This document shows, piece after piece, positions 1 to 5,408 of a stretch of DNA of 5,439 nucleotides; position 1 is the first letter of the stretch, and every line of letters begins with the position of its first letter. Source of the stretch: Aminivibrio sp. (GTDB taxonomy: Bacteria; Synergistota; Synergistia; Synergistales; Aminobacteriaceae). The notes beneath the pieces are model-generated. The model had not been told where the DNA came from, did not search any database, and saw nothing but the letters and a program-made list of their open reading frames with translations. The stretch is from positions 1-5,439 of the forward strand of contig JAGPEN010000023.1 in NCBI GenBank assembly GCA_018057035.1, read 5' to 3'. Both the position numbers and the translations under genes were made by a program.

Positions 1-100
1 CCGCGAGGTCACTCCGGAGGGCTTTCTCCGGAGGAACGCGGTTCCAGCCGGACGTTTTTCTGAAGACCTCTATGAAATTCAGAATTTCCGTCGTTTCCAT
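1..100 (-). CDS. N-terminal fragment of an unidentified minus-strand gene
   Basis: An open frame starts with ATG at 100 on the minus strand and stays open to the left edge, giving 33 codons. The protein begins METTEILNFIEVF and continues through a segment containing SGWNRVPPEKALR. It has no signal peptide or membrane segment in the visible part. A near-perfect ribosome binding site, AGGAGGA, lies six bases upstream of the ATG, and a plausible promoter lies further upstream, so I regard it as a real gene and not a shadow frame. The gene is divergent from the DJ-1/PfpI-family gene at 291 and shares its regulatory region. The fragment is too short to assign a family. The NRxPxxxALR stretch loosely recalls the N-termini of some iron-sulfur proteins annotated as epoxyqueuosine-reductase-like, but that is memory-based and weak. 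Confidence 0.7.
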   Translation of the reverse strand, partial: METTEILNFIEVFRKTSGWNRVPPEKALRSDLA

Positions 101-106
101 GGCCTT

Positions 107-113
107 TCCTCCT
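107..113 (-). promoter_or_regulatory. Ribosome binding site of the minus-strand partial gene
   Basis: AGGAGGA on the minus strand, six bases before the ATG at 100. It is the main evidence that the short frame running off the left edge is a real gene. Confidence 0.75.
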
Positions 114-142
114 GTCCGCCATACAATCCGGCGATATTTCCC

Positions 143-171
143 TTTATACCCTTCCAGTCCGGAACATGCAA
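143..171 (-). promoter_or_regulatory. Candidate sigma70-type promoter for the minus-strand gene
   Basis: On the minus strand, TTGCAT (171-166) and TATAAA (148-143) are separated by 17 bases. The -10 box matches the consensus at five of six positions and the -35 box at three of six. Transcription would start near 136, leaving a leader of about 36 bases with the AGGAGGA site in it. This is inferred from sequence only. Confidence 0.5.
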
Positions 172-197
172 CGGGGAAAAGGAAAAGTATCCCATTA

Positions 198-227
198 TTG
201 ACGGTATTTGACGGATTGGAGTACTCT
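198..227 (+). promoter_or_regulatory. Candidate promoter with tandem TTGACGG for the 291-911 gene
   Basis: TTGACGG occurs twice, at 198-204 and 208-214, ten bases apart. The first copy is a good -35 box; with an 18-base spacer it pairs with TACTCT (222-227), a weak -10 box that matches TATAAT at three positions. The second copy has no convincing -10 box at standard spacing. The repeat at one helical turn could instead be a binding site for a regulator. Transcription would begin about 55 bases before the ATG at 291. Confidence 0.35.
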
Positions 228-290
228 ACATGCAGAATGCCCGCCGCTCTGCGCGGGATTGAGCGGGGACGCCGGGAAGGAGGCTTGGTA

Positions 291-911
291 ATGAAAGCGT
301 ACCTTTACGTGCTGGATTCTCTTGCCGATTGGGAAATCGGCTATATTACGGCGGAACTGCACAGCGGCAGGTTTTTGCGGAAAGAGGCGGATGTGTCCCT
401 CGTGAGAACCGGACGATCGGCCGCGGCAGCGGTCTCCATGGGCGGAATAAGCCTGGTTCCCGACGTTCCCATAGGAGATGTTCTCTTTTCCGAAGAGGAT
501 GCGCTTATCCTTCCGGGAGGGGACGGGTGGTTGACCGGCTCCCATGACGAGCTTGTTTCCCTTTTGCCCGAACTTGCCTCCAGGGGAGTCCTTCTTGGGG
601 GAATCTGTGCCGGGACAGTCCCGCTGGCGCGGGCCGGCCTGCTGAACACCTGGAGGCACACCAGCGTCGCCGGGGAATTCCTGGTATCGGTCTGCCCGGA
701 GTATTCCGGAGGTGACCTGTACTCTGCCGAACCCGCAGTCCGTGACGGACGGGTGATCACCGCCACCGGGACGGCCCCCCTGGAATTTGCGAGGGAGCTT
801 TTCTCGGCGATGGCCGTTATGAAGCCGGACACCCTGGAAAACTGGTATATGCTCCACAGGACCGGGGAGGCCCGGTATTATTTTGGCCTGGAGAAGTCTT
901 TGAAAGAATAA
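291..911 (+). CDS. DJ-1/PfpI-family (class I glutamine amidotransferase-like) protein
   Basis: The protein has 206 residues and is probably cytoplasmic. Visible features match the DJ-1/PfpI fold: an N-terminal strand leading to DWE with Glu15, the strand-turn ALILPGGDGW (71-80), the nucleophile elbow GGICAGT (103-109) with Cys106, and a downstream RHTS with His123. In the family, the Glu-Cys pair forms the reactive site of proteins variously described as stress chaperones, glyoxalases/deglycases, amidases or proteases; the exact reaction here cannot be read from sequence. The frame is open from 72, but I choose ATG 291 because AAGGAGG (277-283) lies seven bases before it, the protein then starts with the family's first strand, and the longer version would run into the divergent gene and its promoter. 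Length is normal for the family. It is followed after 62 bases by the PhzF-like gene, probably on the same transcript. Confidence 0.9.
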   Translation: MKAYLYVLDSLADWEIGYITAELHSGRFLRKEADVSLVRTGRSAAAAVSMGGISLVPDVPIGDVLFSEEDALILPGGDGWLTGSHDELVSLLPELASRGVLLGGICAGTVPLARAGLLNTWRHTSVAGEFLVSVCPEYSGGDLYSAEPAVRDGRVITATGTAPLEFARELFSAMAVMKPDTLENWYMLHRTGEARYYFGLEKSLKE

Positions 912-920
912 AAAGGCGCG

Positions 921-946
921 TTCTTTCCCGGGTCTTTCGGGAGAGG
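921..946 (+). other. Intergenic hairpin between the DJ-1-like and PhzF-like genes
   Basis: CTTTCCCG (923-930) pairs with CGGGAGAG (938-945) with one G-T pair and a seven-base loop; flanking GGCG (915-918) and CGCC (952-955) could extend it. No T-run follows, so it is not a standard intrinsic terminator. It could protect or process the message. Low confidence that it has any function. Confidence 0.25.
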
Positions 947-973
947 AGAGACGCCGGTTTTCAGGAGGGCGTC

Positions 974-1774
974 ATGGAGCTGGAAAGCTATATCGTCAAT
1001 GCCTTTGCGGATTCGCCGGGGAGAGGAAACCGGGCGGGGGTGGTCGTCTCTCCCGAACATCCCCCGGAGGAAGCGATGCAGCTCGTCGCCGCAGACATCG
1101 GGGCATCGGAGACCGCGTTCATCGCTCCCGACGGGATGTTGTGGAACATCCGCTGGTTTTCTCCCGTAAAGGAAATGCCCCTCTGCGGGCACGCCACCCT
1201 TGCCGCCTCAAGGGTGCTCTTCGGGAAAGAACCATGGAGCGACGGCCTTGTCTTCCGCTATGCCGGGGGGACTCTTCCGGTGAGACGGCATGCCGATGAT
1301 TCCATCGGAATGGATTTTCCCCTGGACGACTACCTTCGCTTCCCGCCCGACCCTGCCTTTGACGCTTTCTTCGGGCCCCTTCATCTGAAGGACTGCATCT
1401 GCGGGTCGAGGACGAAAAAAGTCATTCTCGTAACCGGTGAAGAAACCGACCTGGCGGAGATTTCCCCGAACTTCACCAGGATGGCGGAGTACAGGGGACT
1501 CTGCAGCAGCGGAATCGCCGTCACAAAAGCGTCCGCCGTGTACGACTTCGAGTCGAGGTACTTCAACCCCTGGGCGGGAGTGAACGAGGACCCGGTCACA
1601 GGGTCGGTCCATACGGTCCTCGCACGGTACTGGAGCGAGGAGCTGAAAAAGAGGAGCCTGACAGCCTTCCAGAACTCCTGGAGGTCCGGAAGGCTTCTTC
1701 TGGAAGTCGGGGACGACACCGTGGAGATCCGGGGCAAGGCTCGCATCGTCCTCCAGGGGACGTTTTTCCTGTAA
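974..1774 (+). CDS. PhzF-family isomerase/epimerase-like protein
   Basis: The 266-residue product is a typical length for PhzF-family proteins, which have a two-halved diaminopimelate-epimerase-like fold. PhzF itself isomerises trans-2,3-dihydro-3-hydroxyanthranilate in phenazine synthesis, but most stand-alone relatives have unknown substrates, and no other phenazine genes are present here. Recognisable motifs are SETAF (45-49) with Glu46, CGHATLAAS (71-79) with His73, and NPWAGVNEDPVTGSVH (198-213) with Asp206; these match the catalytic Glu, His and Asp of PhzF. The N-terminal GNRAGVV (18-24) has Arg where Pro is most common. ATG 974 is preceded by AGGAGG (963-968) at five bases. There is no signal peptide, so it should act in the cytoplasm. 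It follows the DJ-1/PfpI-like gene by 62 bases and precedes the small secreted-protein gene by 52 bases, consistent with an operon. Family assignment is firm, substrate unknown. Confidence 0.93.
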   Translation: MELESYIVNAFADSPGRGNRAGVVVSPEHPPEEAMQLVAADIGASETAFIAPDGMLWNIRWFSPVKEMPLCGHATLAASRVLFGKEPWSDGLVFRYAGGTLPVRRHADDSIGMDFPLDDYLRFPPDPAFDAFFGPLHLKDCICGSRTKKVILVTGEETDLAEISPNFTRMAEYRGLCSSGIAVTKASAVYDFESRYFNPWAGVNEDPVTGSVHTVLARYWSEELKKRSLTAFQNSWRSGRLLLEVGDDTVEIRGKARIVLQGTFFL

Positions 1775-1826
1775 TTCCATTGCCCTGCGAAGAGAAACGG
1801 CTTGCGAGGAAGGGGGAACGGGCTCA

Positions 1827-2330
1827 GTGAAAAGAAAGCTGTCATTCGAAGCCGCTGCGGTGTCTGCATGGCTGGTCATTATTCTGTCGTCTGCCTCCTT
1901 TGCCGGTGAATATGCAACATACTACAACGGCAGGTTCGGCTTTTCGGTGTCCTATCCTTCGGTCCTGGAGATGGGCACGGCCCCGGAAAATGATGACGGC
2001 CGCAGGTTTTCCGACGGGCAGGGATTTGTTCTCACCGTCTACGGAAGCCACAATATCGACGGACTGAACGTGAAGGGGGCGGCCGAAGCTGCAAGGGAAT
2101 ACTTCGACAAGGTAACCTATGAAACCATTAGGAAGAGATGGTTTGTCCTCTCCGGCTACAGGGGAGATTCCATCGTCTATTGGAAACAATGGGTCGGGAC
2201 TGATTTTCTTCACTGCCTCCTCATGGAATACCCCAGGGAGAAAAAGAAGGAATACGATCTCATGGTGGGGAAAATCGCCGGATCATTCTCACCGGGGGAA
2301 CCTGGCGGGAATCCCGGGACGGTCCCGTAA
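1827..2330 (+). CDS. Small secreted protein of unknown function
   Basis: The 167-residue product starts with a GTG codon followed by KRK and a hydrophobic stretch (about 10-25), then SFA before Gly27, a clear Sec signal peptide with cleavage after Ala26. No lipobox cysteine is present, so it is probably soluble outside the cytoplasmic membrane. The mature part begins with YYNGRFGFSVSYP (32-44), then NDDGRRFSDG (55-64), SGYRGDSIVYWKQWVG (109-124) and a Lys-rich MEYPREKKKEYD (133-144). These motifs recall a widespread group of uncharacterised bacterial exported proteins that start with Y-N-x-R-F-G-F and often occur alone; I know no established function. The GTG at 1827 is supported by an AG-rich AGGAAGGGGG (1807-1816) about ten bases upstream and by the signal peptide starting right there. 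The last residues are Gly/Pro-rich and likely disordered. It is probably the last gene of the group beginning at 291. Confidence 0.85.
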   Translation: MKRKLSFEAAAVSAWLVIILSSASFAGEYATYYNGRFGFSVSYPSVLEMGTAPENDDGRRFSDGQGFVLTVYGSHNIDGLNVKGAAEAAREYFDKVTYETIRKRWFVLSGYRGDSIVYWKQWVGTDFLHCLLMEYPREKKKEYDLMVGKIAGSFSPGEPGGNPGTVP

Positions 2331-2366
2331 ACCTGCTTCAGAAATAGAGGGGGAGTGACGAGGCAG

Positions 2367-2389
2367 TTCATTTGTTTTCGTAAAATGAA
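2367..2389. repeat. Inverted repeat in the AT-rich region before dctP
   Basis: TTCATTT (2367-2373) and AAATGAA (2383-2389) are perfect inverted arms with a nine-base spacer; a smaller TTTT/AAAA pair (2375-2378, 2382-2385) nests inside. It lies between the stop of the secreted-protein gene and the dctP promoter. It could be an operator or a weak end-of-transcript hairpin; AT-rich arms arise easily by chance. Confidence 0.3.
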
Positions 2390-2395
2390 AATCTA

Positions 2396-2437
2396 ATATT
2401 AATATGAATTGGAATAGGATTTGGCTTAAATGGAATA
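2396..2437. promoter_or_regulatory. Candidate operator/UP-element region upstream of dctP
   Basis: This stretch is markedly AT-richer than the genes around it. It contains a perfect ten-base palindrome, ATATTAATAT (2396-2405), and two copies of TGGAATA (2410-2416 and 2431-2437) exactly 21 bases apart, about two helical turns. It ends 16 bases before the -35 box, where an activator or the alpha subunit of RNA polymerase would bind. Function is inferred. Confidence 0.35.
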
Positions 2438-2453
2438 ATCTCAAAGTTTATCT

Positions 2454-2482
2454 TTGACAGACATCGATAATGCATGTAGACT
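2454..2482 (+). promoter_or_regulatory. Sigma70-type promoter of the TRAP transporter operon
   Basis: A perfect -35 box TTGACA (2454-2459) is followed by a 17-base spacer and TAGACT (2477-2482), which matches TATAAT at four positions. Transcription would begin near 2489, giving a leader of about 46 bases before the GTG at 2535. The location just upstream of the first transporter gene, after a 120-base gap, supports the call. Confidence 0.65.
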
Positions 2483-2520
2483 TCGGGAGTACCTGATACT
2501 CACATTCCGGCTGCACGAGA

Positions 2521-2526
2521 AGGAGG
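2521..2526 (+). promoter_or_regulatory. Ribosome binding site that fixes the dctP start
   Basis: AGGAGG, eight bases before GTG 2535. The reading frame is open further upstream to 2454, but a start there would lie inside the -35 box and would bury the signal peptide, so this site decides for GTG 2535. Confidence 0.8.
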
Positions 2527-2534
2527 CGTCATCT

Positions 2535-3515
2535 GTGCGAAGAAGACTGTTTCTGGGAGCGCTCACTCTGCTGTTTCTTTTCCTGGCTGCAACAATGGCT
2601 TCCGCCGCCCCGAAAGTGATCAAGATCGGCCACACGGGAACAAAGGACCACCATTACCAGATGTACTTGGAAACATGGGCCGAGAAAGTATCAGCCGCGA
2701 CGGACAACCGCTACACGTTTGAAATTTTCCCTTCCGACCTTTACGGCAAGCCCAACCAGCTCATTGAGGGCGCCCAGCTTGGAACGACCGACATGGTGCT
2801 GGCCACCGGGTCTCTTCTCACGTCCTATAACCCCAAAATCGGCGTCCTCAGTCTTCCCTTCATCTTCAGGGATTCCCAGGAGGCTCACGATGTTCTCAAC
2901 GGACCCGTGGGCAAGGAGTTCGAGGAAGGCCTGGCGAAGAGAAACCTCATCATCCTCGGCTGGTGGGAAAACGGCATGCGGCATCTCTTTCCCCCGAAGC
3001 CGGTGAACAGCATCGAGGATCTCAAGGGCTTGAAGCTTCGGGTCATCAACTCGGCCGAGATGATCGACACGATCAACGCCTTCGGTGCGAGTGCTGTCCC
3101 CATGGCATTCAACGACGTCTACTCGGCCTGGCAGCTTCGGACCATCGACGGATGCGAGGGCACCACGACCCACATGCTCACCCAGAAGTACTTCGAGCTG
3201 ACGAAGAGTGCGGCGCTCCTGTGGTACATGCATGTTTCCAATCCCCTTGTGGTCTCGAAGAGACTGTGGGATTCCATCCCGGAAGCCGACAAGGCGATTT
3301 TCCTCGACGAGGCGAAAAAGATGAGCGCTTTTTCTTTTGAATTCCAAAGAAAAATGGATGAAAAGGAAATCAAGCAGTGCGAAGAGCTCGGCGTTGTTTT
3401 CACACGTCCGGACCGGGAGCCTTTCCTGAAGGCCGTAGCGCCGGTGTACGAAAAATACCGGCCGAAGTACGGCGATATGATCGATAAAATCCAGGCTATC
3501 ACGCAGAAAAAATAG
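2535..3515 (+). CDS. dctP: TRAP transporter solute-binding protein, DctP family
   Basis: The 326-residue precursor has a Sec signal peptide: MRRR, a hydrophobic core (5-20) and ASA before Ala25. The mature protein begins PKVIKIGHTG, typical of DctP-family receptors that bind an organic acid outside the cytoplasmic membrane and deliver it to the membrane partners encoded next. Family landmarks are LPFIFRD (107-113), NGMRHL (146-151) with Arg149, LKGLKLRV (163-170) with Arg169, VPMAFNDVYSA (188-198) and TIDGCEG (203-209). Arg169 corresponds to the arginine that usually holds the ligand carboxylate, so the substrate probably carries one. Unusual points are RTIDG where GxxDG is common, and Gly209 where the family normally has Asn after DGxE. 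The substrate cannot be named; sialic acid, C4-dicarboxylates and keto acids are all handled by the family. GTG 2535 is chosen because of AGGAGG upstream and the signal peptide. A strong promoter precedes it and a long hairpin follows it. Confidence 0.95.
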   Translation: MRRRLFLGALTLLFLFLAATMASAAPKVIKIGHTGTKDHHYQMYLETWAEKVSAATDNRYTFEIFPSDLYGKPNQLIEGAQLGTTDMVLATGSLLTSYNPKIGVLSLPFIFRDSQEAHDVLNGPVGKEFEEGLAKRNLIILGWWENGMRHLFPPKPVNSIEDLKGLKLRVINSAEMIDTINAFGASAVPMAFNDVYSAWQLRTIDGCEGTTTHMLTQKYFELTKSAALLWYMHVSNPLVVSKRLWDSIPEADKAIFLDEAKKMSAFSFEFQRKMDEKEIKQCEELGVVFTRPDREPFLKAVAPVYEKYRPKYGDMIDKIQAITQKK

Positions 3516-3538
3516 CCTGTCCGGAGCGGGGAGGTGGA

Positions 3539-3583
3539 CGGCGGTCCGGGAACCCAGGGAGGTTCCCCGACCGCCGCCGTTTT
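3539..3583 (+). terminator. Strong dctP-dctQ intercistronic hairpin (partial terminator or mRNA stabiliser)
   Basis: Arms 3539-3554 and 3561-3576 form 15 base pairs with a single C-C mismatch (3547/3568) and a six-base loop; GGCGGTC pairs with GACCGCC and GGGAACC with GGTTCCC. A short T-run (3580-3583) follows three bases later. It lies 23 bases after the dctP stop. Because dctQ has no obvious promoter of its own in the remaining 39 bases, the hairpin more likely gives partial termination or protects the dctP message, making binding protein in excess over the permease. Confidence 0.7.
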
Positions 3584-3622
3584 CCTCAGCGGATTTTACG
3601 CCAAGGGTCGGGAGGTTAGTCT

Positions 3623-4126
3623 ATGCTGAAGCTGCTGAAATTTGTCAACGATGGTATCACCAGGGTGATGAACTGGCTCATGATCGGTCTGATGTCGCTC
3701 ATGGTCGTGTTCATCGTTGCCCAGGTGTTTTTCCGGTACGTGCTCATGAAGCCCCTCTCATGGTCGGAGGAACTTTCAGGCTACCTGTTTTCAGCCGTGT
3801 TCTTTTTCGGAGCTGTCCTCCTGTACAGAGAATCGAGGCACATCAACATGTCCCTGCTGGTGGAATCGATAAAGATCCGCTTCCTGAGGGAACTCGTTAC
3901 GGTAATCGCCCACCTGTTTTCTTTTTTCTTCCTGGTCGTCATGGTCTGGTATTCCTACCCGATGGCCATGCAGATTCTCGAGTTCGAAGTCGTATCGCCC
4001 TCCATGGAGTGGCTCAGGATCGGCTATGTATTTCTCATTGTCCCGGCGGCCAGCTTTCTGTCCCTGGTCGTACTGCTTGAAGTTATCCTCGAATCCCTGA
4101 TGAAGCTGAAGGAGTCCCGGTCATGA
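3623..4126 (+). CDS. dctQ: TRAP transporter small membrane subunit, DctQ family
   Basis: The 167-residue protein has four hydrophobic segments at about 16-38, 52-68, 90-112 and 133-155, the normal DctQ architecture and length. The family signature after the first segment is clear: QVFFRYVLMKPLSWSEELSG (34-53), followed by RESRHI (69-74) after the second. In TRAP transporters DctQ forms a scaffold that holds DctM in the cytoplasmic membrane and contributes to docking of the binding protein. ATG 3623 has GGAGGT (3611-3616) six bases upstream. Its stop overlaps the start of dctM in ATGA (4123-4126), so the two subunits are probably translationally coupled, consistent with a 1:1 complex. The protein is separate from DctM and not fused, as fused QM proteins also occur in the family. 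Confidence 0.95.
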   Translation: MLKLLKFVNDGITRVMNWLMIGLMSLMVVFIVAQVFFRYVLMKPLSWSEELSGYLFSAVFFFGAVLLYRESRHINMSLLVESIKIRFLRELVTVIAHLFSFFFLVVMVWYSYPMAMQILEFEVVSPSMEWLRIGYVFLIVPAASFLSLVVLLEVILESLMKLKESRS

Positions 4127-5397
4127 GTGTATACCTCATAGTGTTCTTCCTGTTTTTCCTGTTCATCGGAGTGCCCATCGCCGTGGCTCTCGGTCTGACA
4201 TGCATCTTCTCTGTACTTGTCACGGGAGCTTTCGGCGTGGAAGTGCTCATCCAGAAAACTTTCAACGCGGGGAACTCTTTTGCCCTCATGGCCATTCCCT
4301 TCTTTATCCTGGCGGGGAACATCATGGCTGCAGGAGGCGTCTCAAGGAGACTTGTGAACCTTGCGGGGGCGCTTTTCGGAAGGATGAACGGCGGCCTTGC
4401 CCTCGTGGCCACCCTGGCCTCGACTTTTTTCGGTGCGGTGTCGGGATCGGCTCCTGCAACGACAGCCGCAATCGGAGGGGTTATGCTCGCCCCGATGGTA
4501 GAAAAGGGATACAACAAGAATTTTGCCGGCGCAGTAGTGGCCGCGTCCGGGACAATAGGACTCATCATTCCCCCGAGCCTCACCATGGTCCTGTACGGAG
4601 TTTCAACAGGTGTCTCCATCGGTGAATTGTTCATCGCCGGTGTTATCCCGGGGATCATCATCTGCATCGTTCTCATGGCCGTGGAGTATGTAATTTCCGT
4701 GAAGCGGGGGTACAAGGGGGACGAAGCCGCTTCGTTCAGGACGATTTCAAAGTATTTTCGAGAGGCGATCTTCGCGCTTTTCATGCCGGTCATCATCCTG
4801 GGAGGTATTTACGCGGGGATCTTCACACCGACTGAATCCGCCGCGGTCGCAGTGGTGTACGGTCTGGTCGTCGGGCTCTTCATCTACAGGGAGCTTACCT
4901 GGAAACAGGTTGCCCAGCTTACCCTGAAGTCGGCCAAGTCGACGGCTCTCGTAATGTACCTGATGGTCACCGCCGAAGTGCTGACCTACGTTCTGGTGAG
5001 CGAGCAGATTCCCCAGACGATAGCTGCCTCCATCCTCAACATCTCCACCAATGCCGTCGTGGTGCAGCTCATCATGGTGTTCATCCTGCTGGTGGTGGGA
5101 ACGTTCCTGAACAATTCAGCGGCAATGGTGCTTCTCGCTCCCATCTTCTACCCGATTATCATGAGCCTGGGAGTTGACCCCCTGTTCTTCGGCATCATCA
5201 TGGTGATAGCTCTCGCCATAGGGCACAACACCCCTCCCGTGGGACTGTGCCTGTTCATCGCGTGCGACATCGGAAACCTGAAGCTGGAATATCTTGTAAA
5301 GGAGATCGCTCCGCTTGTGGCAGCACTCATCGTTACCGTCGTAGTGCTGAACTTCTTCCCGGACGTCATCCTCTTCCTGCCCAGGATGATGCGCTGA
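4123..5397 (+). CDS. dctM: TRAP transporter large membrane subunit, DctM family
   Basis: The 424-residue polytopic protein is the transport subunit, moving the solute inward by an elevator-type mechanism coupled to sodium or protons. Signatures in order: MAIPFFILAGNIM (56-68), the first hairpin FFGAVSGSAPATTAAIGGVM (102-121), GTIGLIIPPSLTMVLYG (143-159), IAGVIPGI (171-178), GIFTPTESAAVAVVYGL (232-248), GTFLNNSAAMVLLAPIF (326-342) and HNTPPVGLCLF (368-378). Length and order match the DctM/SiaM family, and the repeated hairpins with SGSxPAT and NTPPVG are where structurally known relatives bind their coupling ion. In the second half, Asn330-Asn331 stand where many relatives carry an acidic residue. 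The ATG overlaps the dctQ stop, and an Shine-Dalgarno-like AAGGAG (4109-4114) lies within the end of dctQ. A perfect hairpin follows the stop. No truncation or frameshift is visible. Confidence 0.97.
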   Translation: MSVYLIVFFLFFLFIGVPIAVALGLTCIFSVLVTGAFGVEVLIQKTFNAGNSFALMAIPFFILAGNIMAAGGVSRRLVNLAGALFGRMNGGLALVATLASTFFGAVSGSAPATTAAIGGVMLAPMVEKGYNKNFAGAVVAASGTIGLIIPPSLTMVLYGVSTGVSIGELFIAGVIPGIIICIVLMAVEYVISVKRGYKGDEAASFRTISKYFREAIFALFMPVIILGGIYAGIFTPTESAAVAVVYGLVVGLFIYRELTWKQVAQLTLKSAKSTALVMYLMVTAEVLTYVLVSEQIPQTIAASILNISTNAVVVQLIMVFILLVVGTFLNNSAAMVLLAPIFYPIIMSLGVDPLFFGIIMVIALAIGHNTPPVGLCLFIACDIGNLKLEYLVKEIAPLVAALIVTVVVLNFFPDVILFLPRMMR

Positions 5398-5408
5398 TTG
5401 AACTGAAA

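Noticed and set aside
12..34. Two copies of CTCCGGAGG (12-20 and 26-34), each containing a palindrome
   Set aside because: They lie inside the coding part of the minus-strand gene and are explained by its Pro-Glu and Leu-Arg-Ser codons; two short copies are not enough for a regulatory call.
240..257. Short hairpin CCCGC/GCGGG in the leader of the DJ-1/PfpI-like gene
   Set aside because: Only five base pairs with an eight-base loop; expected by chance in GC-rich sequence.
72..290. Extension of the DJ-1/PfpI-like frame upstream to 72, adding 73 residues
   Set aside because: The added part overlaps the divergent gene and both promoters, has no family resemblance, and has no ribosome binding site as good as the one before 291.
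195..857. Minus-strand open frame opposite the DJ-1/PfpI-like gene
   Set aside because: The + strand frame has the catalytic motifs and a good ribosome binding site; the opposite frame has neither.
974..1774. Phenazine biosynthesis cluster
   Set aside because: Only a PhzF-family protein is present; no other phenazine gene is in the window and most PhzF relatives are unrelated to phenazines.
2306..2327. Overlapping palindromes CGGGAATCCCG and CGGGACGGTCCCG at the end of the secreted-protein gene
   Set aside because: They are within the coding region, have loops too small for a stable stem at full length, and are not followed by a T-run.
2454..2534. Extension of dctP upstream to 2454, adding 27 residues
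   Set aside because: The start codon would be inside the TTGACA -35 box, and the signal peptide would no longer be at the N-terminus.
4083..4796. Long minus-strand open frame opposite dctQ and dctM
   Set aside because: It is the antisense shadow of the strongly supported DctM gene, low in complexity (Pro, Thr, Ala, Met-rich), and has no family motifs.
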